From: a virus
DNA: 25,907 bases
Strand: one strand, 5' to 3'
Virus record (IMG/VR): IMGVR_UViG_3300025508_000133
Location: 1-25,907 of that record
Shown here: piece after piece, positions 12,742-19,602 of the stretch
How the letters are laid out: each line of letters opens with the position of its first letter
How positions within the stretch are numbered: the stretch's first letter is position 1
Made by a program: the position numbers and the translations under genes
Notes under the pieces: model-generated
The model's database searches: none
What the model was told of the DNA's origin: nothing
Seen by the model: only the letters and a program-made list of their open reading frames with translations

Positions 12742-12922
12742 GTTTTGCCTTCTCTTTAGCTTCTTTCTCTTCTTCCAGTGCTTGGAGCAGGAGAATGGTA
12801 TGTACCTCTTTCTCCCACGGTATCATCATATCTAGTTCAGTCAATGTATAATTATGATGCCTCTGCAACAAGAAGTTTACTTTAAAGTAATTGGAAAGTT
12901 CTTCATGTGCGAGGCATATCAA
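12725..12922 (-). CDS. 51: gp51-like tail/baseplate hub assembly ORF, likely made by frameshift
   Basis: This 65-codon ORF lies directly after gp26, where T4 has gene 51 (hub assembly catalyst). The segment LSNYFKVNFLLQRHHNYTLT followed by ELDMMIPWEKEVHTILL has the compact helical look of tail-assembly chaperone C-terminal parts, ending in a charged helix (EEEKEAKEKAKHG). It has no ATG near its 5' end and would need a TTG start without a good ribosome site. Its first codon coincides with the T8 run at the gp26 stop, in the -1 frame. I therefore read it as the C-terminal part of a gp26-gp51 fusion made by a -1 frameshift, about 293 residues in all. Independent TTG initiation is the alternative. 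Confidence 0.62.
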   Translation of the reverse strand: MICLAHEELSNYFKVNFLLQRHHNYTLTELDMMIPWEKEVHTILLLQALEEEKEAKEKAKHGNNT

Positions 12923-12928
12923 AAAAAA
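12919..12928 (-). other. Probable -1 programmed frameshift site (T8 run)
   Basis: On the minus strand gp26 ends AGT TTT TTT TGA. The eight consecutive T allow both tRNAs to slip back one base and continue TTG ATA TGC into the gp51-like frame, bypassing the stop. It resembles the -1 shifts in tail-assembly genes of many tailed phages (lambda G/GT is the model). Confidence 0.55.
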
Positions 12929-13605
12929 CTTTGCATTCCCTTTATTTCAATATCTTCTGCTGCACCACAACTCTGACACACGAAAGGTAAGTCATACTTT
13001 ACCACCGGTGAGTCTTCGAAAAACTGTGTGATCAACTTGAACTGATCCTGTGTCATAGATTCAAGGAACCCAATCACACCCTCAAACGGTTCGTCTTCGA
13101 CCTCTATCTTCTCGTCTCCACTGATCACACTCTTGATACTACTTGCAATCAGATTGAAACCTACATCTTCTCCTGCGTCAGTAGGGATATCCTGATAACT
13201 AGGATACTTCATCACTACCGTTACTGCGTCGGATATCTTAATGACCGGGTCTGCGGTCGAGTTAGATACCTTAATCTCGTTTAGTGGTATAGTCACCTTC
13301 TGTTGACTCTCACACTTAGGACACTTCAGTAGAATGTCACTGGTCTCGCCCGTTGATTTGGATCTCAACTGAATGAAGATATATTCCAGATCAAACGTGG
13401 TCAGTGATCGTACGTCAAGACCTTCTACACATGCACCTACCGTATCATGTACTGCATTCATTATCTGTTTGGGATCTTCTGATGAAGATGCCATGAGGAG
13501 GATCTTCTCCTCTTTCACTAAGTATGGTCGATATCTACACTCTTTGCCGGTAGATGGGACTGTCAAACTGTACTTGGGTGTTTCATTTAACTTCGGTAAT
13601 GCCAT
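12919..13605 (-). CDS. 26: Baseplate hub assembly protein gp26
   Basis: This 228-residue protein opens MALPKLNETPKYSLTVPSTG, then YRPYLVKEEKILLMA, the usual start of T4-type gp26 in marine phages. In T4, gp26 acts in baseplate hub formation and is followed by gene 51, as here. Two CxxC pairs, Cys95/Cys98 (CPKC) and Cys210/Cys213 (CQSC), could together hold one zinc ion. The C-terminus (KGMQSFF) is encoded by the slippery T8 run, so a fraction of ribosomes probably extends into the gp51-like frame. The neighbour order (tube protein, gp26, gp51, tape measure) suits a tail-assembly chaperone. There is only a 16-base gap from the upstream gp54-like gene. Confidence 0.82.
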   Translation of the reverse strand: MALPKLNETPKYSLTVPSTGKECRYRPYLVKEEKILLMASSSEDPKQIMNAVHDTVGACVEGLDVRSLTTFDLEYIFIQLRSKSTGETSDILLKCPKCESQQKVTIPLNEIKVSNSTADPVIKISDAVTVVMKYPSYQDIPTDAGEDVGFNLIASSIKSVISGDEKIEVEDEPFEGVIGFLESMTQDQFKLITQFFEDSPVVKYDLPFVCQSCGAAEDIEIKGMQSFF

Positions 13606-13621
13606 TATAAAGCTCCACTAA

Positions 13622-14383
13622 TTAAAATATTAAATCTGATATCTTCTTGCCAAGTTTATCAAATGTATCGTTTACTAACTTTCCTGCCTTCTGTGCCGCG
13701 TCTGTTGAGACTCCGACATTTGCATCAATACCACTTGTACGACTGCCGTTAACCTCTGTGCCAGTAAAGTACTTGTATGCGAACTCTACGGTTATTTCAC
13801 TCGTAACACCCTTCCTGTCGTCACTCAACTGTTCCTGAGTGAAGGAAATAGGATATGCGTCCTTGAGTACCCATCGGTATACCTCACGTCCAGATTGGCG
13901 TATATCCACATCTAGGGAAACGTTAACGTTGATGGGGCCAACACCAATACCTTTATTCGCATTGAGTCCTGCAAAGGAGATACCTCGATCCAACTGAGAG
14001 ATCTTAATGTCTCGCATGTAAGTCTTGGGGTATGCAATTGCAACATGACCCTCTACGTTTTCTTCGTATCGTTGAACCATAGTGTTCTGCCAGTCTTCGA
14101 TATACTGTCGAGTCAACTGATCATTAAGTACACGGAAGGTCATTGATACAGTCCCATTGGTATATCCATAGGGTACCTTGGTTTGATCCACGCCGATATT
14201 TCTTTCTACGGTCAACATGTTTCTTGAGGGCAACGTGACATTACGGACAAAGTATTCGATCGATTGTTTCTGTTCACCTGACAAATTACGTGCGGGTAAC
14301 TGAACATAGTACAGACTAGGGTTTGCATACCCTTTACCTGCGGTGATCTTTGCCTTTAAATCATCTACGTTAGGTATTCTCAT
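13622..14383 (-). CDS. 54: Tail-tube-fold baseplate protein, gp54-like
   Basis: This 253-residue protein contains the run YFVRNVTLPSRNMLTVE (about 44-60), a PYGYTNGTVSMTFRVLND strand pair (71-88) and YIEDWQNTMVQRY (93-105), a pattern typical of T4-type tail-tube-fold proteins (gp19, gp48, gp54). gp48 is encoded separately at 15511, and the length is well above that of the tail tube gp19 (163 in T4), so gp54, the tube initiator on top of the baseplate, is the best fit. T4 gp54 is 320 residues. It overlaps the upstream gene by one base and is followed after 16 bases by gp26. A gp19-like tube protein remains possible. Confidence 0.6.
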   Translation of the reverse strand: MRIPNVDDLKAKITAGKGYANPSLYYVQLPARNLSGEQKQSIEYFVRNVTLPSRNMLTVERNIGVDQTKVPYGYTNGTVSMTFRVLNDQLTRQYIEDWQNTMVQRYEENVEGHVAIAYPKTYMRDIKISQLDRGISFAGLNANKGIGVGPINVNVSLDVDIRQSGREVYRWVLKDAYPISFTQEQLSDDRKGVTSEITVEFAYKYFTGTEVNGSRTSGIDANVGVSTDAAQKAGKLVNDTFDKLGKKISDLIF

Positions 14384-14964
14384 TAGATCATTTTCCTTGC
14401 ATCTGAGTATGCTTGACTTCTACCACCTTTCTGCCATTGTGCCGCAGGTAAGAATGTGGCAATCTCCCACTCTGGTGGTGGAATGTATGCGAGTTTACCC
14501 TCTACCTGTTTGGTTAGGTAGTGTTTGAAACAGGGTTTGAAGTACTTCATGGTAGACGAAGACTTCAAGAACTGATATGACATATCAAACTTAGTTGACT
14601 CGTCATACCTTTTATTGTTTGTGATGTCCATTAGACTATCCAGAAACTTTGCACGTAACGGTATTGGTAGGTAGTGCAAGTTCAGACCATGGAATCCACC
14701 CGGTGCGGGGCCAATTGCAATGATCAATGGAAACGAATCGTAGTACGGTAGGGTGTCACGATGTTTGGGATCGTAAAAGAACATAAACATAGAACCCGCT
14801 GCATACTTTGCACGTTGTTCCACTGGTTCTTCTCGCATCAAACTGCGTCTATTGACACCCATGTTCTGTACTTTCTTACGGAACCACGCACGTGACTCTC
14901 GCGTACGAGGTGTGATCCCCGCACGAAACGCTTCTAATTCTACTTTTTGAAATAATCCGGCCAT
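14383..14964 (-). CDS. 2: Head completion / DNA end protector, gp2-like
   Basis: This 193-residue protein carries FFYDPKHRDTLPYYDSFPLI (residues 62-81), then GGFHGLNLHYLPIPLRAKFL (89-108). I associate this with T4-like gp2, the DNA end protector that with gp4 closes the packaged head. The N-terminus has an Arg-rich helix (TPRTRESRAWFRKKV). T4 gp2 is larger (274 residues). The neighbour upstream on the same strand is gp4, and the pairing of gp2 and gp4 supports the call. The gp54-like gene starts at its last base. Less likely, it is another conserved neck protein. Confidence 0.58.
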   Translation of the reverse strand: MAGLFQKVELEAFRAGITPRTRESRAWFRKKVQNMGVNRRSLMREEPVEQRAKYAAGSMFMFFYDPKHRDTLPYYDSFPLIIAIGPAPGGFHGLNLHYLPIPLRAKFLDSLMDITNNKRYDESTKFDMSYQFLKSSSTMKYFKPCFKHYLTKQVEGKLAYIPPPEWEIATFLPAAQWQKGGRSQAYSDARKMI

Positions 14965-14968
14965 GATT

Positions 14969-15454
14969 CTATTTAGTCTTTTTCTTGAAAGGTTTAAGAG
15001 GTTTCAGTGGTTTTGTTGACTTGGGTAGTATCCCCATCTTACTCAGAGTCTTCTCTGTCCATATCTCGAACGTCCACCCCCGATCCAACGCATATTCCAT
15101 TGCTGCACCCCACTTGTTCATGTTCTTAACGTAGGTATATCCCTCAGTGATATACCGCTTGGTACGTCTCTGACCAGTAGGAGGACGGGTTTGTGCGTCA
15201 GGTTTAACTTCGACAAGTACCGTCTTACCATTGTTATAGGTTATCTTGAGATCCATATAGTAACGATGATACTTCTTATCCACCTCATAGAGATAGGGAA
15301 TCACCACTTCTTCACTTGACCACGACTTCACGTCTTTATTATCATCACACCAACGAAAACATTGTCGTTCCCAAAGACTACGATAAATAATAGTAGTAGG
15401 ATCTCCTTCGTATTTCTTAGTGTTTTTTGGTTTAAACTTTCCTTTATACGCCAT
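14969..15454 (-). CDS. 4: Head completion protein gp4 (nuclease-fold)
   Basis: This 161-residue protein resembles T4 gp4 and TnsA-type nuclease folds: MAYKGKFKPKNTKKYEGDPT at the N-terminus, IIYRSLWERQCFRWCDDN (22-39) with the Glu of the WE motif, WSSEEVVIPY (45-54), then YYMDLKITYNNGKTVLVEVKP (65-85) in which Asp68, Glu82 and Lys84 fit a PD-(D/E)XK site. The C-terminus is Lys/Pro-rich (KSTKPLKPLKPFKKKTK), as DNA-binding tails are. In T4, gp4 acts after packaging and before tail joining. It heads the minus-strand operon, divergent from gp48 with 56 bases between them. Confidence 0.88.
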   Translation of the reverse strand: MAYKGKFKPKNTKKYEGDPTTIIYRSLWERQCFRWCDDNKDVKSWSSEEVVIPYLYEVDKKYHRYYMDLKITYNNGKTVLVEVKPDAQTRPPTGQRRTKRYITEGYTYVKNMNKWGAAMEYALDRGWTFEIWTEKTLSKMGILPKSTKPLKPLKPFKKKTK

Positions 15455-15462
15455 TATTTTCC

Positions 15463-15470
15463 TATAAATA
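15463..15470 (+). promoter_or_regulatory. T4-type late promoter ahead of gp48
   Basis: TATAAATA matches the T4 late -10 element exactly. It lies 41 bases before the gp48 ATG in the divergent gp4/gp48 region and would drive the baseplate operon 15511-23589. The presence of gp33 in the window supports late-type transcription. Confidence 0.75.
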
Positions 15471-15491
15471 GACAGACAAATGTTATAAACT

Positions 15492-15499
15492 TATTTAGG
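15492..15499 (-). promoter_or_regulatory. Possible weak late promoter for the gp4 operon
   Basis: On the minus strand CCTAAATA matches six of eight positions of TATAAATA. It is 38 bases upstream of the gp4 start, similar to the spacing of the plus-strand late promoter to gp48. It is the best candidate for driving 15454 down to 11248, but the match is imperfect. Confidence 0.3.
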
Positions 15500-15510
15500 G
15501 TATACTAAAA

Positions 15511-16659
15511 ATGTCACGTGGCACACGCGGTAGTAAAGCAATCAATCGATCGACAGTCGATCCGGGGAAACAGGAAACTCAGACAAAGACTGAGGAAGTG
15601 GTTCTGGCCCAACATAGTGCACCCAATAGAGAAGTCGCAGTCGACATCTCACAAGAAACAATAGACCGAACTCGGGACTTACGATATCCCCTCAATGGTG
15701 GATTCGATACCGCACCGGGTCGGATTATTTTCACTGTGTTCAAGATAGATTCCTTCTTTGACCTCAGTGGAGAAGTTGATACTGATGCTAGAACGAAGTC
15801 TAGTCGAGAAGCAATCAACAAAGTCAATGAGATAAGATCAACAGCGGAGAAGAAGGCTTCCGAGGCGAGAGATGGAGTTGTGGCTGAAGCCAGTTCCGGT
15901 GTAATCAAGACACTGTTAAAGTCATACGAGAATGTCGATGGTGGGGATCCAGGCGGGTCAGTTACCTTTCCCCTCTCACGTGGACTAAAGTATACTGATG
16001 GTGTATCATACAATGTTGTAGATGTTGGTCTACTTGGTGCTGCCGGAGATATAGGCAGTGCATCATCTGAAGACGGACGGTTGACTGGTGCTGCAAAGTC
16101 CCTTGCAATAAATGCAGCTGGTAAAGCATTGGGCCCTGCCGCAGGTAGTATTGTCGGTGCTGCACTTGGTAAATTGGGTGGAGCTGCATTGGGTGGTCTC
16201 GGTGGTGCTAGTATTGCAGCACAGACCGGTGCCATTGCACAGAGTGCGACACGTGTATCCACTGCACCCAATGAGAGAACGTTATTCGAACGAGTCAAAC
16301 TGCGGAACTTTGCATTCTCGTTTACTATGATTGCACGAGAAGCAGACGAACAGGTAGAGATCAAAGAGATCTTAAAGTTCTTCCGTTCAGAAGTATATCC
16401 AGAAGCAATAACGATTTCTGGAGGTGCGCCCTTTGCCTACGAGTTCCCCAATGTGTTCCAGATTGATATCAAGAACCGAGATGGTACCAACCCCGGATTC
16501 AACATACAGAGATGTTATCTGGAGAGTGTAGACACTACATTCAACGGAACATCTAGTGGTATGTTTGAAGGAAGAGAGTTTGTTGAAGTTCAAGTCAACT
16601 TGAGTTTCCGCGAGATTGCCGCAATGCACAAAGGCAAAGTTAGCAAGGAAGGATTCTAA
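15511..16659 (+). CDS. 48: Baseplate tail-tube cap gp48
   Basis: This 382-residue protein has a C-terminal tube domain, LFERVKLRNFAFSFTMIARE (258-277), then EILKFFRSEVYPEA (286-299), FAYEFPNVFQIDI and a strand ending FVEVQVNLSFREI. These motifs fit T4-like gp48, which sits on the hub and starts the tube together with gp54. The middle holds a coiled-coil-like stretch (about 96-135) and an unusual glycine/alanine-rich stretch (203-245), with GAALGKLGGAALGGLGG, resembling a glycine zipper. T4 gp48 is 364 residues. A late promoter lies 41 bases upstream, and the next gene starts on the last base of its stop (TAATG). Confidence 0.82.
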   Translation: MSRGTRGSKAINRSTVDPGKQETQTKTEEVVLAQHSAPNREVAVDISQETIDRTRDLRYPLNGGFDTAPGRIIFTVFKIDSFFDLSGEVDTDARTKSSREAINKVNEIRSTAEKKASEARDGVVAEASSGVIKTLLKSYENVDGGDPGGSVTFPLSRGLKYTDGVSYNVVDVGLLGAAGDIGSASSEDGRLTGAAKSLAINAAGKALGPAAGSIVGAALGKLGGAALGGLGGASIAAQTGAIAQSATRVSTAPNERTLFERVKLRNFAFSFTMIAREADEQVEIKEILKFFRSEVYPEAITISGGAPFAYEFPNVFQIDIKNRDGTNPGFNIQRCYLESVDTTFNGTSSGMFEGREFVEVQVNLSFREIAAMHKGKVSKEGF

Positions 16660-17411
16660 TGTCAAGTTATTTCGAAAAAGTTCCAAAGATCGCATACATA
16701 TTCGGCAATGAAAACAATTCAACTCAGTTTCAGAACCTTGCCAACTATTCCGATCTAATTGACACATATCGTGATGATGCTTCTGCATATACAGAGTATG
16801 AGATACGTGACGGAGAACGACCCGACACACTATCCTATCGTCTCTATGAGAAGAGTGACTATGACTGGACGTTCTATCTAATGAACGAACGTCTACGAGA
16901 GACTGGATGGCCTATGTCCCGTACACAGATTATGGAACGTGCACAGAGTGAATACTTTAAACACTACACCTGTAAGTTACAGGCACTCACTGCGGACAGT
17001 GCTGCGTTGTTCTCTGGGTTATATCCTACTGGGACTGAAGTCTATGTGGGAAATAAAAAGGGTACGGTCGTACGTAAGAACCTAGGTCTCGCTGAGATTG
17101 TAGTTTCTTCGACCACCAACCTAACCGGAAATAGTACTTTATCCTATCAATTACCAGACAGTTCAGATCCACTACAGTTAGGGGCAAGTCTGCTGGATAC
17201 CGTGTATGAGTATGAAGGTACACACCATTATGCAAACGATTCTGGGGAAGAGAAAGATCGGTTCTTCGATCCAATGGGTGGTGTAGATCCAGTAACAAAC
17301 CTACAGTGGTTGATTGATGAGAATGATAAATCCAAAAGGATACGTGTAATCAAAAAGAATCTAGTAGGTGAGTTAGTCGGTGAGTTGAAGAGACAGTTGG
17401 CAAACGATTAA
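16659..17411 (+). CDS. 53: Baseplate wedge protein gp53
   Basis: This 250-residue protein has the gp53 N-terminal domain: YFEKVPKIAYIFG (4-16), then a helix and YEIRDGERPDTLSYRLYEKS (47-66), YDWTFYLMNERL (68-79) and GWPMS (83-87). T4 gp53 (196 residues) joins wedges into the ring and shows the same PDTLSY..Y region, related to LysM-like folds. The extra length is in the C-terminal half, which contains a beta-rich insert (EVYVGNKKGTVVRKNLGLAE). Single-base overlaps with gp48 and with the next gene (TAATG) show a tight operon. Confidence 0.9.
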   Translation: MSSYFEKVPKIAYIFGNENNSTQFQNLANYSDLIDTYRDDASAYTEYEIRDGERPDTLSYRLYEKSDYDWTFYLMNERLRETGWPMSRTQIMERAQSEYFKHYTCKLQALTADSAALFSGLYPTGTEVYVGNKKGTVVRKNLGLAEIVVSSTTNLTGNSTLSYQLPDSSDPLQLGASLLDTVYEYEGTHHYANDSGEEKDRFFDPMGGVDPVTNLQWLIDENDKSKRIRVIKKNLVGELVGELKRQLAND

Positions 17412-18754
17412 TGGCTAAATCACGATTCACAATCATCAATGCGGATGTCATCCTATCTTCGGGTTCGGACAATAAAGTCATTGACGTGCGTCAGAACATA
17501 GTCGAACTAAGTTTCTTTGAAAGTTTACACAAAGAATATGTTGATGCACGTATGGTCATGCTGGACGACTTTGGTTTTCGAACTGAACTATCCACGACAG
17601 GTACCGAGAGAATCAACATAGTCGTTGCGAATGGTGATAACCCCCATGCGCCCCATATCAATAAGACATTCTTCTTCTCTAAGATCAACGATGTCGAGAA
17701 GACAAACGAACGATCAGAAGTACTGTCCATTGATCTAGTGGAAGAACACGTCTATGTCAATGCGATGAAGTGTATCAGTAGATCCTACGAAGGTACATTA
17801 GAAGACGCAATCATTGACATATCCCAACGAGATCTTGGTAAAGAAGTTATCAAAACAAAAAGGTTCGAGGGTAGTGCACAGGGACAAAGAAAGTTCGTCA
17901 TCCCATATATGAGTCCCCTAGAGACTATCGTGTGGTTGAAAAATCGAATGACCACTCGTACAGGTTCTCCCATTTACCTCTCTGCGGATCTCTATAATAA
18001 CGATCTCATATTCCAATCATTGGATGAGTTGTTACGAGCTGACGTAATCAACGAGGACTTGCCACTCCGATACACTGATGCGATGATGTCTGGAGAAGGT
18101 GACGTTGATCGTGAACAAATCACACACTTCGAAGAGACTAATGCGGAAGATGCTCTCGCACTATACGAAGAGGGTGCAATCGGTTCTTTCTATTCTAGTC
18201 TGGATACACACACTGGTCAAAGGTTTGATACTCACATATCCGTACGAGAGATTATTCAAGACTTCTATACCAACGAGTTGATTAGTCCAACAACAACTCA
18301 GACCATATTCGATCCCTCCTTGGTTATCGGAGGCAAACCCTCAGATGAGTACGATGCGATTGCAATACATCAAGTGACCTCGTCTAACACCTATAACCAA
18401 TTCAAGAGTTACCACGACGAGTCACAGTTGATTGATGGTACTACTCTATACGAGTCACGACTAAAAGTCAAGAACAAAATCATACGTCAGATTCTCAGAA
18501 AGAATATGATTGATATTGAGATGGACGGTGGGTTGTTCTTTGAAAGTAAGATATCGCCGGGTGCAAGACTACGATTGATATTCCTGAACCCTAACAGTTC
18601 AGCATCCTCGAAAGATGTCAACAAGAGTATTGATAACAAGAGATCAGGTGACTATCTACTGATGAACACTGCCCATAATATGTTAGATGAGGATCACAGT
18701 GTGAGTGCACGATTAGTTAAACTGGGTGACATACCGAGTACCTTTACCCTATGA
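17411..18754 (+). CDS. 27: Baseplate hub protein, gp27-like
   Basis: This 447-residue protein begins MAKSRFTIINADVILSSGSD. It shows several strand-rich blocks (VVELSFFES-like opening, MVMLDDFGFR, then FFSKINDVEKTNERSEVLSI) and a helix-strand part with VIPYMSPLETIVWLKNR (residues ~157-173). The last feature fits hub proteins of the T4 gp27 / Mu gp44 type, in which two barrel domains encircle the spike. T4 gp27 has 391 residues. The position next to the gp5 modules agrees with gp27 being the partner of gp5. Sequence similarity to T4 itself is not obvious by eye, so the call rests on fold-like features and position. ATGA overlap with the next gene. Confidence 0.6.
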   Translation: MAKSRFTIINADVILSSGSDNKVIDVRQNIVELSFFESLHKEYVDARMVMLDDFGFRTELSTTGTERINIVVANGDNPHAPHINKTFFFSKINDVEKTNERSEVLSIDLVEEHVYVNAMKCISRSYEGTLEDAIIDISQRDLGKEVIKTKRFEGSAQGQRKFVIPYMSPLETIVWLKNRMTTRTGSPIYLSADLYNNDLIFQSLDELLRADVINEDLPLRYTDAMMSGEGDVDREQITHFEETNAEDALALYEEGAIGSFYSSLDTHTGQRFDTHISVREIIQDFYTNELISPTTTQTIFDPSLVIGGKPSDEYDAIAIHQVTSSNTYNQFKSYHDESQLIDGTTLYESRLKVKNKIIRQILRKNMIDIEMDGGLFFESKISPGARLRLIFLNPNSSASSKDVNKSIDNKRSGDYLLMNTAHNMLDEDHSVSARLVKLGDIPSTFTL

Positions 18755-19602
18755 ACATTCTAAGACCAATACAACAAGAGTATTATGGTGACGACTACCG
18801 GTGGTTCTTTGGTACCGTTATCAATGCACATCCTCCTAGTGGACTAGAGGGTCGTGTTAAGGTACGTATCAATGGTGTACACAATCCAAGTACCGGTGAG
18901 ATACCCGAGAAGGATCTGCCGTGGGCACAGGTATTACTTCCTACGACCGAGGGTGGTGTATCCGGTTTTGGTCGCATACCACAACTCCTTGCAGGATCAT
19001 TCGTGTTTGGTTGTTTCCTTGATGGTGCGTCCTCTCAGATACCTCTGGTGATGGGTAGTCTACCTCGACTAGAGTTCCCCACTAACGTACAGTTAGGTAA
19101 GACAGGATCAATAGAAACCAATGCTCGTCTACAGAACTCAGTACAGGAACCACTTGCAGACGATGATGTCGCATTGACTTCTAGTCAATTGAGACGACAA
19201 CAGTCCATGAAGTTCTTCCTTGATAATGGATACAATCTGATTCATGCCGCTGCAATCACTGGTGCGTTACAGTCTGTATCACTATTCAGAACCTTTCATA
19301 ATATTACAGATCCTAAAATAGGTATTGCAGGTTGGGAACGTTCTGACAATGTTGGTAGTAGATTCAATGGACTGCTTGCGTTTGCACAACAATTCCAACC
19401 CACGTCTGACTGGAGATTGTTTTCAATACAACTATCCTATGTGTTGTTTGAGTTACGGAATAGATATAGTTCAGTTAATCGTAAACTGTTGAACACTACA
19501 GACATCGAGTCTGCCAGTAGAATCTTTAACAGGAATTATATTATCACAACAAACCGTACTGACATACTTGCACAGACCGCATACGATGAGGCATTTGAAT
19601 GA
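18751..19602 (+). CDS. 5: gp5-like OB-fold hub protein with degenerate tail-lysozyme domain
   Basis: The 283-residue protein has an N-terminal OB domain: YRWFFGTVINAHPPSGLEGR (16-35), VKVRINGVH (36-44) and PWAQVLLPTTEGGVSGFGR (57-75), as in gp5/VgrG N-terminal parts. From about residue 150 it has MKFFLDNGYNLIHAAAITGA (153-172), GIAGWER (191-197) and SIQLSYVLFELRNRY (225-239), which fits phage tail lysozyme (Phage_lysozyme2). That family normally has an ES dipeptide after the first helix (as in NLMQES); here the residues are ALQSVS, so the catalytic Glu appears absent. No beta-helix spike is present in this protein; it is encoded two genes downstream. ATGA junctions lie at both ends. Confidence 0.75.
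   Translation: MNILRPIQQEYYGDDYRWFFGTVINAHPPSGLEGRVKVRINGVHNPSTGEIPEKDLPWAQVLLPTTEGGVSGFGRIPQLLAGSFVFGCFLDGASSQIPLVMGSLPRLEFPTNVQLGKTGSIETNARLQNSVQEPLADDDVALTSSQLRRQQSMKFFLDNGYNLIHAAAITGALQSVSLFRTFHNITDPKIGIAGWERSDNVGSRFNGLLAFAQQFQPTSDWRLFSIQLSYVLFELRNRYSSVNRKLLNTTDIESASRIFNRNYIITTNRTDILAQTAYDEAFE

Noticed and set aside
15579-16364. Long antisense ORF (261 codons, minus strand) opposite gp48
   Set aside because: It lies fully within gp48 on the other strand, has low-complexity Pro/Ala/Ser composition from the glycine-rich region and no recognisable domain or ribosome site.
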